A program made the position numbers and the translations under genes. DNA of 64,000 nucleotides from Paguma larvata (taxonomy: Eukaryota > Chordata > Mammalia > Carnivora > Viverridae), in the NCBI GenBank assembly GCA_030068075.1, contig JAINVK010001143.1:17227-81226 (forward strand), in the 5' to 3' direction. Positions 21,795-33,199 of this stretch are shown piece by piece. The notes under the pieces were generated by a model that had not been told where the DNA came from, did no database searches, and saw nothing but the letters and a program-made list of their open reading frames with translations. Numbering within the stretch: position 1 is the first letter of the stretch; each line of letters opens with the position of its first letter.

Positions 21795-23080
21795 TTTTCT
21801 TCCAGATGGGGCTTCCCTCAAATCTTTTTTGCTGATAGCAAATCAGATGCAGGGGAGGGTGGAGATACTGACTGAAATAAACTGAAACTTGGGCCTATAA
21901 GCAAACCCCACACACAGTGTATCAGACACACGAAAACTCAAGGGAGGCAATAAGGCCATTTGATCCACTGTCTACCCACTTTCCCAAGGAATTAGAAGTT
22001 GTGGCTGCAAAGCAGCCTGCAAAAGTGCCTCCCCATGCCCCCTCCATCACCAACCTACACTGAAGTCAGGTACCTGCGTCCACAGGTAGAGGGACAGCCT
22101 TCCCCATCTGTTCCCCAAGGGTTAGAAGATTGAATCTAGGATCACATCACTACTGTTCAGTCTATCCTCTGCCTCCACGTAGTACACCAGGCAACGTCCT
22201 CCTTCATTCCACCACCAGATGGAGATACTCTGCCTCCCTTTTCCCTGAATTCCATTTGCCAGAGAGGCTGACATTCCACAACAGTTCTGAGTCCTCCCAG
22301 TTCTGAGTCCTCCCCTTCGAGCCCCTGGCATGGAACACGGAGAATTACACAGATGCTTCTGTCTGTCTGCACTGCCATGAGCTACAGAGGTGGCCAGCCA
22401 TCTCCATGACCCTTCTTATTTTCCTGAACTTCAGGGAGAAGTTGACGAGTAACAGGTGGGCAGCCTGAGTTTCCTGTAGTTTCCCTCTTCCTTGAGCTCC
22501 ACACAGCACCGCGCTTCCTAGTCACCATTCCCATCAGCCCTCCCCAAAGCAGAGATTCATGTAGCCACTGAACCTCAGTGAGGATAATTTAATAGCAATT
22601 GCCGGTGGTGGTGACTTCAAGAGCATATACCGTTTGGGATACCAGTAGCTGCCACATATTCTACAGAGGCCTTAAAGTGCTGGAACCTACAAAATTAAAA
22701 TTTTAGAAACGCTTTGGCCAGGAGGACTGGGGATTTAAGGAACAGCATCCCCCACCTCTGTACCATCTGGCCCCAAATAAGGACATGCTGCAGGTATACC
22801 ACCTCCTCCAGGTGCACATGTTACTCGTCAACTTTTCCACGAAGTTCAGGAAAATAAAAAGGGCCATGGAGATGCCTGGGCTCCCTCTGCATTCAAAAAA
22901 GCCCCCTCCCACCCCCACCCCAGTCACTGGTCAGATACTACTTGTTTTCTCCTTATCCTCAGTTCCCATAAGTATAAGGAACACACCTCAAACATCTTAC
23001 ATAGTGAACAGGTAGCTTCCTGGCAACCAGTCCCACATGTCAAAGAAACCACCAACGTGTGCTCTTTAATAGTAGTTTAG
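21795..23080. other. No recognised gene (left arm)
   Basis: Contains two similar stretches, around 22,430 (tgaacttcagggagaagttg) and 22,835 (inverted: caacttttccacgaagttca). This suggests a small internal inverted duplication of about 100 bp. I recognise no family and no credible coding frame. Confidence 0.4.
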
Positions 23081-23083
23081 TTT

Positions 23084-23280
23084 GCCAGCATGAACAGCAT
23101 TTTACAAATATGCATCAGGATCGCCTGGAAGGCGTTTTAAACCACAGATGGCTGGGCGCCAACCCCAGAGTTTCTGATTCAGTAGGTCTGGGGCAGGGCC
23201 TGATGACTTGCATTTCTAACGAATGCCCAGGTGATGCTGATGCTGCAGTTCTGGGTACCCCACTTTCAGAAAAGCTGGGC
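23084..23280 (+). mobile_element. MER5A DNA transposon remnant (left arm)
   Basis: The MER5A core is clear: gattcagtaggtctggggca, followed by cattctaac-type sequence and cccaggtgatgctgatgctg. It is a non-autonomous hAT-Charlie fossil with no coding capacity. Confidence 0.88.
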
Positions 23281-23289
23281 TAGAGACAA

Positions 23290-23490
23290 AGCTGGACTGA
23301 AACCACAGCTGTATTTGCTTAATCTCAGGTAGGCCACCTAAACTAAGCCTTAGTTTCCTCATATATAAAATGGAAATAGAGTACCAGAGTTTCCATGTTA
23401 CTGTGAAGATTAGAGGAGGGAATATGGAGAAGGCCCTTGGCATGGGGCCCAGCACATAGTAAACCCCAAATGGCTGTAGGCAATTACTAT
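23290..23490 (+). mobile_element. MIR SINE remnant (left arm)
   Basis: The MIR core reads ccttagtttcctcatatata and cccagcacatagtaaacccc, followed directly by a (TTG)n tract. Confidence 0.8.
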
Positions 23491-24200
23491 TGTTGTTTTG
23501 TTGTTGTTGTTGATCAAAACATACCATGGCAGACATTTGGTCCTCCTCTAACCTCCCTTTGCCCTGTCTTTACAAGGAATTCTGTCCCCAAAATAATGTA
23601 GCTAGATTATATGCAGAATATGGAGAATCCTAAATCTCAGTACTCAGAACACAGAGGACGAATCCTGTCACGGCCTGGATTGGGAGAAAAGGCAGGTGCT
23701 GATTGTAGAAAGAACTGAAGATCACAGTCACCTGCCACCCACCACCCAACACCACAGGGCAAAGGCTTGCTGCTACCCTGGCCTAAACCAGCTTATGTCC
23801 TTGATATTCCCACCCAACCCAAGTGGGTAGGTGCCCTCTAATAGAGCATCAGGTACTCTTTTCAGTATCTCTCTCACACTCAAGCAAACAGTCTCACCCC
23901 CACCCCCACCCCCCACCTACTCAGGCCATTCACTTTGCTTTGTCTGCTTACAAGTTCCTTTGCCTCAGATCCAATTTTCTCAGGCAGAGGCCCTCAGGAT
24001 ATTCGGACAAACTCTGGATCTCACTGCGGCCATTCTTTCTGAAGGCCTATTTTTATAATTTCCCTTCATTGTGCACCTCACAGCTACAAAGGGGAGAACC
24101 TCAGTCACTCATGGATCTGCAGCTTTCCAACTCCCCTCTTTCCTCCAGACCTAGAATAACTGAGGGGATCCTAATGCTGTCTACCACAGAAGATGCACTC

Positions 24201-24232
24201 ATTCGTTCGTTCATTCATTCATTCATTCATTC
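24201..24232 (+). repeat. (ATTC)n microsatellite (left arm)
   Basis: Eight tetranucleotide units with two ATTCG variants. It gives the Ser-Phe-Ile-His repeat of a spurious overlapping frame. Confidence 0.93.
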
Positions 24233-24239
24233 AACTTGT

Positions 24240-24840
24240 GATGCTGTTGTCAACAAGGTTTCACTTTCCTGCTGGACCACGGGATTCCTTAAAATACCAC
24301 AGCCGTGGTCACTTGTGCCAAGTCTATAAAGCCTCCAAAACTACGTGGGACCTACTGTACCATGGGCTCATTTCAAACTCTTATCCAGTATTAAAATTCC
24401 ACTGGCATTCCATGGTTAGGACTGCAGGTCCCTGACTTACTCCTCCGTTACAGCAAAGCCAAGCCCCATAGTGACCTAGTCTGGAAGGATAAGATCCTAG
24501 GACCCATGGAGAAAGGAGACCAGAAGGGAAGGCAAGCCACAAAGAGGAAGGGAACCAGGCTTCCCCACCCTCTGTACTCTTTGGGGTTCAGTGGAAAGAG
24601 GCTTTTAACCTAAGCACTCAAGACCCTAACCCAGCAGCTTTTGTTGTCCACGCTCTAGGGCCAGCACTTCTATCAGAATTTTCTATTCTGGTGATAGTTT
24701 TGAGAGTCTAGGAACTACTGCAGGGAACGAAGCAGCAAACATACCTCCATTCTGTGTTAATGTAAGCCTCTGTTTCAATAAGGCATGAAACAATGTAAAA
24801 CCAAGAAGCTTTTATCCTTATCAATGTCATCAAAGCCACA
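24240..24840. other. No recognised feature (left arm)
   Basis: Mixed-composition DNA. I see nothing in it that I can name. Confidence 0.45.
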
Positions 24841-24849
24841 CAGGACCAC

Positions 24850-25140
24850 TCCTAATGTCCTCAACGGTGATTTCCTTGAAGAAGCCATATCTGACCACCC
24901 AGTAAAAGTGGGTACACATCCACCGCACTTCTTTGTCATATCACCCCATTTTACTTTCTGTCACTTATCACTATCTGAAATTAACTCGGTAATTTGTTTC
25001 TTTCTCTTCTGTCTCCACTCACAGGAAGGAACGGTCCCTGAGAACAGGACCCTCCTGTTCTTAAGGGTCTTTGGATCCCCAGGGTCTAAAACTGTGCCTG
25101 GCGCTTAATGGGTGTTCAATGAATATGTTTTATGAATGAC
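24850..25140 (+). mobile_element. L2 LINE 3' end (left arm)
   Basis: Shows gaagccatatctgaccaccc near the start and gtgcctggcgcttaatgggt then caatgaatatgttttatgaa at the end, the L2 3' UTR pattern. Confidence 0.75.
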
Positions 25141-25144
25141 TGGA

Positions 25145-25736
25145 TGGATGGTGGACGGACAGCCAGACGAGGCCCTCGAAAGGGTTCCGGGGCTAGTTGG
25201 CTTTCCCTTTCTCACACTCGAGCACCCAGGCCCCAACACACAAAGTAAAGGAACGGCAGAAACTTTCCGACAAATAGCTTGAAGGCATAGACGACACAGC
25301 TGGCCTGGGAAACAGGCCTCCAGATAACTCTTAGAGTGAGTCCTACGACTAACATCTTCCACTTCTTTCTCCTCGCTCCCAAGCTTCCCTGCAATGCCCG
25401 CCACCCCGGACACCACACGAAACTGTCCACAAAATAAACTCAAGCCATGGGCATGAAAGAGCAGGCCGAATTCCGTGTAACCCTCAGGCAAATGGCCACA
25501 ATTCCCATCAACCCCAGCACTCCCGCCCCGGAAGGGCACTGCTGGAACAGTGGGAACTTCCTGCTGCCCTTATGAAGAGCCTCCCAGACCTTCTTCATCG
25601 GTCAAGTGAAAACTATGGCCATTTGGTGGCAGCATCGTTCCACAAATATGCACAACCCCGCTCCTCCCCCGCCCGTCGTGTTCGGAAAAAAGTGATCCTC
25701 AGAGAAAAAACAAACCTTACTTCTTCACCCAGGCCA
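25145..25736. other. Inner end of the left arm, no recognised gene
   Basis: GC-richer than the surroundings with several CpGs. A 144-codon minus-strand frame (25,105-25,539) is open in both arms. Its composition is not protein-like and I do not call it a gene. Arm divergence rises in the last 150 bp, with differences at 25,588, 25,695 and 25,719 and a one-base indel near 25,704. Confidence 0.4.
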
Positions 25737-26233
25737 ATTTGTAACCCTGATATTTTAAGTTTCCGAAAACATATGCTTTAAGCTTTGTCATCTTTTCTCA
25801 TCATTTCCTTAAGGAAAACTTCCTAAAAGTGTAACACAACTGTTAGACAGAACTTACCATCCTTTTGACAAGATGATTATTTGAATTTATTCTTGGAATT
25901 ATTCTAGCCAAGGTCTCTAGCTGACCTTTTCTCAGATTTATTATTTTATAGAGGTATAATTGACATATAACATTACATTAGTTTCAGGTATACATCATAA
26001 TTATTCAGTATATGTATTTATTGTGAAAGGGTCACTACAATAGATCAGGTGATATCCTTACAATTGTTGTTTAAGGTTTTGACTATCCTTTACAAGATTC
26101 CCGTTTGTCCAGTTTAACTATAATCTTCCTAGCCCTGATGTCTTTTCTGAGTAATTTTTCATTTACTGATCCTCTCAATTAGAGCAAGATTTAAACACAG
26201 AAGCGGGAGATGCAAGGCTTCTGTAAAACAGCC
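25737..26233. other. Palindrome spacer
   Basis: 497 bp with no inverted counterpart, lying between the two arms. It is AT-rich with no coding frame. Its middle is an old L1 3' fragment, and the flanking parts look unique. Confidence 0.93.
25935..26085 (-). mobile_element. L1 3' UTR fragment in the spacer
   Basis: The motifs aggtataattgacatataac and attacattagtttcaggtat are typical of an old L1 3' UTR read backwards, and the same text style recurs at 63,660-63,710. It is short and strongly decayed. Confidence 0.7.
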
Positions 26234-26827
26234 TGGCCTGGGTGAAGAAGGAAGGTTTGTTTTTTCCTCTGAGGAGCACTTTTTTCCGAACACGACGGGC
26301 GGGGGAGGAGCGGGGTTGTGCATATTTGTGGAACGATGCTGCCACCAAATGGCCATAGTTTTCACTTGACCGATGAAGAAGGACTGGGAGGCTCTTCATA
26401 AGGGCAGCAGGAAGTTCCCACTGTTCCAGCAGTGCCCTTCCGGGGCGGGAGTGCTGGGGTTGATGGGAATTGTGGCCATTTGCCTGAGGGTTACACGGAA
26501 TTCGGCCTGCTCTTTCATGCCCATGGCTTGAGTTTATTTTGTGGACAGTTTCGTGTGGTGTCCGGGGTGGCGGGCATTGCAGGGAAGCTTGGGAGCGAGG
26601 AGAAAGAAGTGGAAGATGTTAGTCGTAGGACTCACTCTAAGAGTTATCTGGAGGCCTGTTTCCCAGGCCAGCTGTGTCGTCTATGCCTTCAAGCTATTTG
26701 TCGGAAAGTTTCTGCCGTTCCTTTACTTTGTGTGTTGGGGCCTGGGTGCTCGAGTGTGAGAAAGGGAAAGCCAACTAGCCCCGGAACCCTTTCGAGGGCC
26801 TCGTCTGGCTGTCCGTCCACCATCCAT

Positions 26828-27118
26828 CCAGTCATTCATAAAACATATTCATTGAACACCCATTAAGCGCCAGGCACAGTTTTAGACCCTGGGGATCCAA
26901 AGACCCTTAAGAACAGGAGGGTCCTGTTCTCAGGGACCGTTCCTTCCTGTGAGTGGAGACAGAAGAGAAAGAAACAAATTACCGAGTTAATTTCAGATAG
27001 TGATAAGTGACAGAAAGTAAAATGGGGTGATATGACAAAGAAGTGCGGTGGATGTGTACCCACTTTTACTGGGTGGTCAGATATGGCTTCTTCAAGGAAA
27101 TCACCGTTGAGGACATTA
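26828..27118 (-). mobile_element. L2 LINE 3' end (right arm)
   Basis: Mirror of the left-arm element at 24,850-25,140, with the same terminal gene-free L2 3' UTR motifs. Confidence 0.75.
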
Positions 27119-27737
27119 GGAGTGGTCCTGTGTGGCTTTGATGACATTGATAAGGATAAAAGCTTCTTGGTTTTACATTGTTTCATGCCTTATTGAAACA
27201 GAGGCTTACATTAACACAGAATGGAGGTATGTTTGCTGCTTCGTTCCCTGCAGTAGTTCCTAGACTCTCAAAACTATCACCAGAATAGAAAATTCTGATA
27301 GAAGTGCTGGCCCTAGAGCGTGGACAACAAAAGCTGCTGGGTTAGGGTCTTGAGTGCTTAGGTTAAAAGCCTCTTTCCACTGAACCCCAAAGAGTACAGA
27401 GGGTGGGGAAGCCTGGTTCCCTTCCTCTTTGTGGCTTGCCTTCCCTTCTGGTCTCCTTTCTCCATGGGTCCTAGGATCTTATCCTTCCAGACTAGGTCAC
27501 TATGGGGCTTGGCTTTGCTGTAACGGAGGAGTAAGTCAGGGACCTGCAGTCCTAACCATGGAATGCCAGTGGAATTTTAATACTGGATAAGAGTTTGAAA
27601 TGAGCCCATGGTACAGTAGGTCCCACGTAGTTTTGGAGGCTTTATAGACTTGGCACAAGTGACCACGGCTGTGGTATTTTAAGGAATCCCGTGGTCCAGC
27701 AGGAAAGTGAAACCTTGTTGACAACAGCATCACAAGT

Positions 27738-27770
27738 TGAATGAATGAATGAATGAATGAACGAACGAAT
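27738..27770 (-). repeat. (GAAT)n microsatellite (right arm)
   Basis: Mirror of the (ATTC)n tract of the left arm, with the same number of units within one. Confidence 0.93.
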
Positions 27771-28475
27771 GAGTGCATCTTCTGTGGTAGACAGCATTAG
27801 GATCCCCTCAGTTATTCTAGGTCTGGAGGAAAGAGGGGAGTTGGAAAGCTGCAGATCCATGAGTGACTGAGGTTCTCCCCTTTGTAGCTGTGAGGTGCAC
27901 AATGAAGGGAAATTATAAAAATAGGCCTTCAGAAAGAATGGCCGCAGTGAGATCCAGAGTTTGTCCGAATATCCTGAGGGCCTCTGCCTGAGAAAATTGG
28001 ATCTGAGGCAAAGGAACTTGTAAGCAGACAAAGCAAAGTGAATGGCCTGAGTAGGTGGGGGTGGGGGTGGGGGTGAGACTGTTTGCTTGAGTGTGAGAGA
28101 GATACTGAAAAGAGTACCTGATGCTCTATTAGAGGGCACCTACCCACTTGGGTTGGGTGGGAATATCAAGGACATAAGCTGGTTTAGGCCAGGGTAGCAG
28201 CAAGCCTTTGCCCTGTGGTGTTGGGTGGTGGGTGGCAGGTGACTGTGATCTTCAGTTCTTTCTACAATCAGCACCTGCCTTTTCTCCCAATCCAGGCCGT
28301 GACAGGATTCGTCCTCTGTGTTCTGAGTACTGAGATTTAGGATTCTCCATATTCTGCATATAATCTAGCTACATTATTTTGGGGACAGAATTCCTTGTAA
28401 AGACAGGGCAAAGGGAGGTTAGAGGAGGACCAAATGTCTGCCATGGTATGTTTTGATCAACAACAACAACAAAAC

Positions 28476-28672
28476 AACAATAGTAATTGCCTACAGCCAT
28501 TTGGGGTTTACTATGTGCTGGGCCCCATGCCAAGGGCCTTCTCCATATTCCCTCCTCTAATCTTCACAGTAACATGGAAACTCTGGTACTCTATTTCCAT
28601 TTTATATATGAGGAAACTAAGGCTTAGTTTAGGTGGCCTACCTGAGATTAAGCAAATACAGCTGTGGTTTCA
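28476..28672 (-). mobile_element. MIR SINE remnant (right arm)
   Basis: Mirror of the left MIR next to MER5A; tatatgaggaaactaaggct is the inverted MIR core. Confidence 0.8.
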
Positions 28673-28689
28673 GTCCAGCTTTGTCTCTA

Positions 28690-28886
28690 GCCCAGCTTTT
28701 CTGAAAGTGGGGTACCCAGAACTGCAGCATCAGCATCACCTGGGCATTCGTTAGAAATGCAAGTCATCAGGCCCTGCCCCAGACCTACTGAATCAGAAAC
28801 TCTGGGTTGGCGCCCAGCCATCTGTGGTTTAAAACGCCTTCCAGGCGATCCTGATGCATATTTGTAAAATGCTGTTCATGCTGGCA
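28690..28886 (-). mobile_element. MER5A DNA transposon remnant (right arm)
   Basis: Mirror of 23,084-23,280; tgccccagacctactgaatc is the inverted diagnostic core. Confidence 0.88.
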
Positions 28887-28889
28887 AAC

Positions 28890-30175
28890 TAAACTACTAT
28901 TAAAGAGCACACGTTGGTGGTTTCTTTGACATGTGGGACTGGTTGCCAGGAAGCTACCTGTTCACTATGTAAGATGTTTGAGGTGTGTTCCTTATACTTA
29001 TGGGAACTGAGGATAAGGAGAAAACAAGTAGTATCTGACCAGTGACTGGGGTGGGGGTGGGAGGGGGCTTTTTTGAATGCAGAGGGAGCCCAGGCATCTC
29101 CATGGCCCTTTTTATTTTCCTGAACTTCGTGGAAAAGTTGACGAGTAACATGTGCACCTGGAGGAGGTGGTATACCTGCAGCATGTCCTTATTTGGGGCC
29201 AGATGGTACAGAGGTGGGGGATGCTGTTCCTTAAATCCCCAGTCCTCCTGGCCAAAGCGTTTCTAAAATTTTAATTTTGTAGGTTCCAGCACTTTAAGGC
29301 CTCTGTAGAATATGTGGCAGCTACTGGTATCCCAAACGGTATATGCTCTTGAAGTCACCACCACCGGCAATTGCTATTAAATTATCCTCACTGAGGTTCA
29401 GTGGCTACATGAATCTCTGCTTTGGGGAGGGCTGATGGGAATGGTGACTAGGAAGCGCGGTGCTGTGTGGAGCTCAAGGAAGAGGGAAACTACAGGAAAC
29501 TCAGGCTGCCCACCTGTTACTCGTCAACTTCTCCCTGAAGTTCAGGAAAATAAGAAGGGTCATGGAGATGGCTGGCCACCTCTGTAGCTCATGGCAGTGC
29601 AGACAGACAGAAGCATCTGTGTAATTCTCCGTGTTCCATGCCAGGGGCTCGAAGGGGAGGACTCAGAACTGGGAGGACTCAGAACTGTTGTGGAATGTCA
29701 GCCTCTCTGGCAAATGGAATTCAGGAAAAGGGAGGCAGAGTATCTCCATCTGGTGGTGGAATGAAGGAGGACGTTGCCTGGTGTACTACGTGGAGGCAGA
29801 GGATAGACTGAACAGTAGTGATGTGATCCTAGATTCAATCTTCTAACCCTTGGGGAACAGATGGGGAAGGCTGTCCCTCTACCTGTGGACGCAGGTACCT
29901 GACTTCAGTGTAGGTTGGTGATGGAGGGGGCATGGGGAGGCACTTTTGCAGGCTGCTTTGCAGCCACAACTTCTAATTCCTTGGGAAAGTGGGTAGACAG
30001 TGGATCAAATGGCCTTATTGCCTCCCTTGAGTTTTCGTGTGTCTGATACACTGTGTGTGGGGTTTGCTTATAGGCCCAAGTTTCAGTTTATTTCAGTCAG
30101 TATCTCCACCCTCCCCTGCATCTGATTTGCTATCAGCAAAAAAGATTTGAGGGAAGCCCCATCTGGAAGAAAAAT
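28890..30175. other. No recognised gene (right arm)
   Basis: Mirror of 21,795-23,080. It carries the same pair of inverted about 100-bp similar stretches (about 29,110 and 29,535) and no credible coding frame. Confidence 0.4.
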
Positions 30176-30176
30176 C

Positions 30177-30178
<2 letters not shown>

Positions 30179-30224
<46 letters not shown>

Positions 30225-30415
30225 CGTACATTCATGTATATGTATATCTATGTGCACATATAATATAGAACATATTATATATAATACATAATGTATAACC
30301 TAATATGTAATATAATATAATTAATATAATATATAATACGATATGCTATATTTTATATGTGTGTATATATGTGTGTGTGTGTGTCTGTGTGTCTGTGAAT
30401 GTGTGTGTGTATGTA
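30179..30415 (-). repeat. (GT)n - AT-rich - (GT)n microsatellite cluster (right arm)
   Basis: Mirror of 21,552-21,790. The pure GT run is slightly shorter here. Confidence 0.93.
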
Positions 30416-30419
30416 AAAC

Positions 30420-31265
30420 AAGAGCATTTCTGTGTTTTTCTGGTTTAGAAGAAGAAGTTCCGATTTGGGGAAAGGGTATAAAGTCCCACTCTCTGACATG
30501 CTTACACTAGCAATACTTAGAGATGTCTTCCTCTTCTAGGTGTAGCATGGCTCTTAGTCCCTCAAAACTGGCATCGGGGTCTCAAAGGAAGCACTTTGTA
30601 GGATCTGTAAATAGTCATACAGCAGTTTGGACCAAGCAGGCCAGCAGGGCTTTGAAACTTGTTCATAAACCAGTCCCTACTTATCTCCCATTGGTATAAG
30701 ATGGTGGGGCTCACTGGTTTCCTTTTCCATCCTCTGAATGCCCTTTCTGGCCTGTCTCTCACTTTCAGATTTGCGTCAAATTGCCTAATTGTGTGAGCTC
30801 TTTCTCTATAAGCAAAACTCAAAGTGCAGTTTTGTATAACCCAGGAGTCCAGGTGAAGCGTGCTCTAGCCTATCATGTCTTAGGCCCATCTCTGCTGCTT
30901 TCGCACAACTGAGGAAGTAAGTGTATACACGGGTAACTTATTTTCTCACTCAGGCCTATTCATACCACCCTCTGTAGCAAGAGCAAACCCGTATTCACAG
31001 TCTGGAAGGCCAGCAAAAGCTACAGTTTTCTGACTGGATCATAAAGAATGAACATTGTCTGATCTTGAACACCCAGTGTCGCTATTTAAATTAAAACACC
31101 TTTCCACAAGATATTTAGTCAAAATCCTCAAACTACTTATTTTTTTCATGTCCCCATCCCTACCCATCCTTTGACTTCACAGCTTATTTTCTCTCTTCGA
31201 ACCTCCAACACTGCCTCTCTCATCCTCACTCTTAACTGATGACCTCCCTTTCTAATTCACTGGGA
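30420..31265. other. No recognised feature (right arm)
   Basis: Mirror of 20,700-21,550. Nothing in it can be named. Confidence 0.5.
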
Positions 31266-31269
31266 ACAT

Positions 31270-32265
31270 TGCATAAGAGTCAACCCGAATGAACAAGTCC
31301 AAAATTGAACTCCCCTATCTTCCTCTATGAACCTTCTTCAAGTGCAGAATTTTCCATCGCAGGGCAATGGCAACTCTATTCATTCAGCTGTTGTGCCATA
31401 GACTTGAGAGTGACCCTTCACTATGCTGCTATACTCACCCCTCATTTTCAACCAGTCAGGAAATCCTGTGAGCTCTTTTGGCAAAATACGTCCAGAATCT
31501 GGCCACTTCTCATCACCTCCACTGCTAATGTCCTGTTACAACCCACCATCAGTTTTTTTTCCCCCCTAGCTTATTGGAATTGTTTCCTGACTTCTTTCTC
31601 TGCTTCACCCTCCTGCCCGGCCACCCCCCTGCAAACTGCCCCACCGATAATCAATCCAGCAGCCAGAATAATGCTATTAAAACATATAATCTGATCATAT
31701 AGTCCCTCTGCTTAAAACCAAGAGCTTTCATTTCGTTCAGGGTAAATTAAGAGTCCTATGAGGCCATATGTGATTTGTCCACTAGTTACCTCTCTTACCT
31801 TATCTCTTCTTTCTCATCCTCCTTTGGCCACTGTGACCTTCTTGCTACGCTGAAAGGAAGGGCTTTGGCCCCATCTGTTCTTTCAGCCTGGAACATTCTT
31901 CCCCCCAGATGTCTGCATGACTACTTCCCTCATCTCTTTTATGTCTTTGGTTAAATGTCATCTGTCAATGTGGCTTACCCCTAAACATCTTATTCCAAAT
32001 CCCCCTCCCCACCACACATACAAGTCCCATTTACCTTGCCATATTTTGTTCTCTCTTGAATGCATTCTGTTCTTTCAACACATTATGTATTTATTTCCTT
32101 ATTATGAGTCTCTGCTCCCTAGAAGGCAGGCTCTTCAAACCCAGGGTGTTGTTGTTGTTGTTGTTTAGTATGTGTGTCCGATTCTTCACTAATTTCTCTC
32201 AGTAGAGACTGGCATACAGGAGGTGCTCAACAAATATTTGTTGAATGAATAAACATATATTACCA
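31270..32265 (+). mobile_element. L2 LINE 3' end, about 1 kb (right arm)
   Basis: Plus-oriented here: aagtccaaaattgaactccc at the start, tctgatcatatagtccctct in the middle and caacaaatatttgttgaatg at the end. The frames of 129 and 83 codons inside are L2 relics. Confidence 0.8.
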
Positions 32266-33004
32266 ACATCCTCCATGTTTACTCAAAATTTTTTAATCCA
32301 GTGAAGAATGAGAGGGAGGTGCTAATGTCCCCCACAAAATTATGTTTCCCCTTATGGTTGTGCCAATCTCCCCTTATGGTTGTGCCATCATCCACAAAAT
32401 CCCAAGACAAAGAAAATATTTCTAATACATATAATGGGCAAAGGGTAAATAACCCTAAGGAACAAAAACAGATGATAAATAGCACACCAAAACAACAAAA
32501 CAAACAAGCGAAGGAAACACATTAGGGCACCCATGAATAGGTGAACACTGTTCACAAAGAATTTGGTAGTGTTCGTGAGGGTAAGGAAACAACTTTTGCT
32601 CAGCTGTGCTTGCACTGAGAGTGTCATAAAAAGTATCTCCATGAATGGTCGTCGTTGTATCTGGTGTTAGGACAATGTTGAAGAGGAAGTTCACTCATTA
32701 TACAGTAACCTCCCTAGGATGACTCATGGGAGAAACCTGTCTCCAGGAAAAGCATTGGTTGCTCCTTCTGTGCAATCATTCAGGTTTGGCCTTGGGGATG
32801 CTGTGACTCCTGCTGGTGATCATCTTTCCGTCTTTCCGTTTAGGCAGCTCAGAAACATAGATCCGCACCTCTGGCCAACTGGGAGTAAATGTGTAGAGCC
32901 TTATGGCATGTGCTTTGTGTTCAAATCAGTCATCTGATTAGGCTTGTGCATTTTAATTTGGCCTTGATTTCCTCACCCGATATATTTATTGAAACTTTGA
33001 TTTT

Positions 33005-33190
33005 CTTCTGTATTAATGTATTTGTGCAAGCTGTGTTATTCCTCAGCTCAAAGCCTGCCAATGGCTTCCGATCTCACCCAGAGTAAAAACCCAACCCTCG
33101 GCCTGTAAAGACTCTACTGGATTTAATTCCTGGCTAACTCTCTGGCCACTCTTCTTCACTCACTCTGCACTAGTCAAACTGGAATCAGCT
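33005..33190 (+). mobile_element. L2-like remnant (right arm)
   Basis: Mirror of 18,780-18,965. It reads aaagcctgccaatggcttcc in plus orientation. Confidence 0.45.
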
Positions 33191-33199
33191 TATACTTTT

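Larger units (their letters stand above)
1..25736 (+). repeat. Left arm of a giant inverted repeat (X-type palindrome), cut by the window start
   Basis: The whole stretch is the reverse complement of 26,234-51,916. The first bases of the window (tatatgtgaacttcga) are matched in reverse at 51,901-51,916. The inner end is the shared motif cacccaggcca at about 25,726-25,736, after which the arms diverge completely. Repeats, microsatellites and all six PBDC1 exons occur in mirrored order. Because the match already holds at base 1, the outer boundary lies upstream of this window. The long shared non-coding sequence shows a segmental, not retroposed, duplication kept similar by recent origin or gene conversion. 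Confidence 0.97.

Noticed and set aside
23823..24329. 168-codon frame
   Set aside because: Partly encoded by an (ATTC)n microsatellite and a poly-C stretch; the mirror frame is altered by a one-base difference.
25105..25539. 144-codon frame present in both arms
   Set aside because: Its conservation between arms only reflects their near-identity. I recognise no domain, start context or splice partner.
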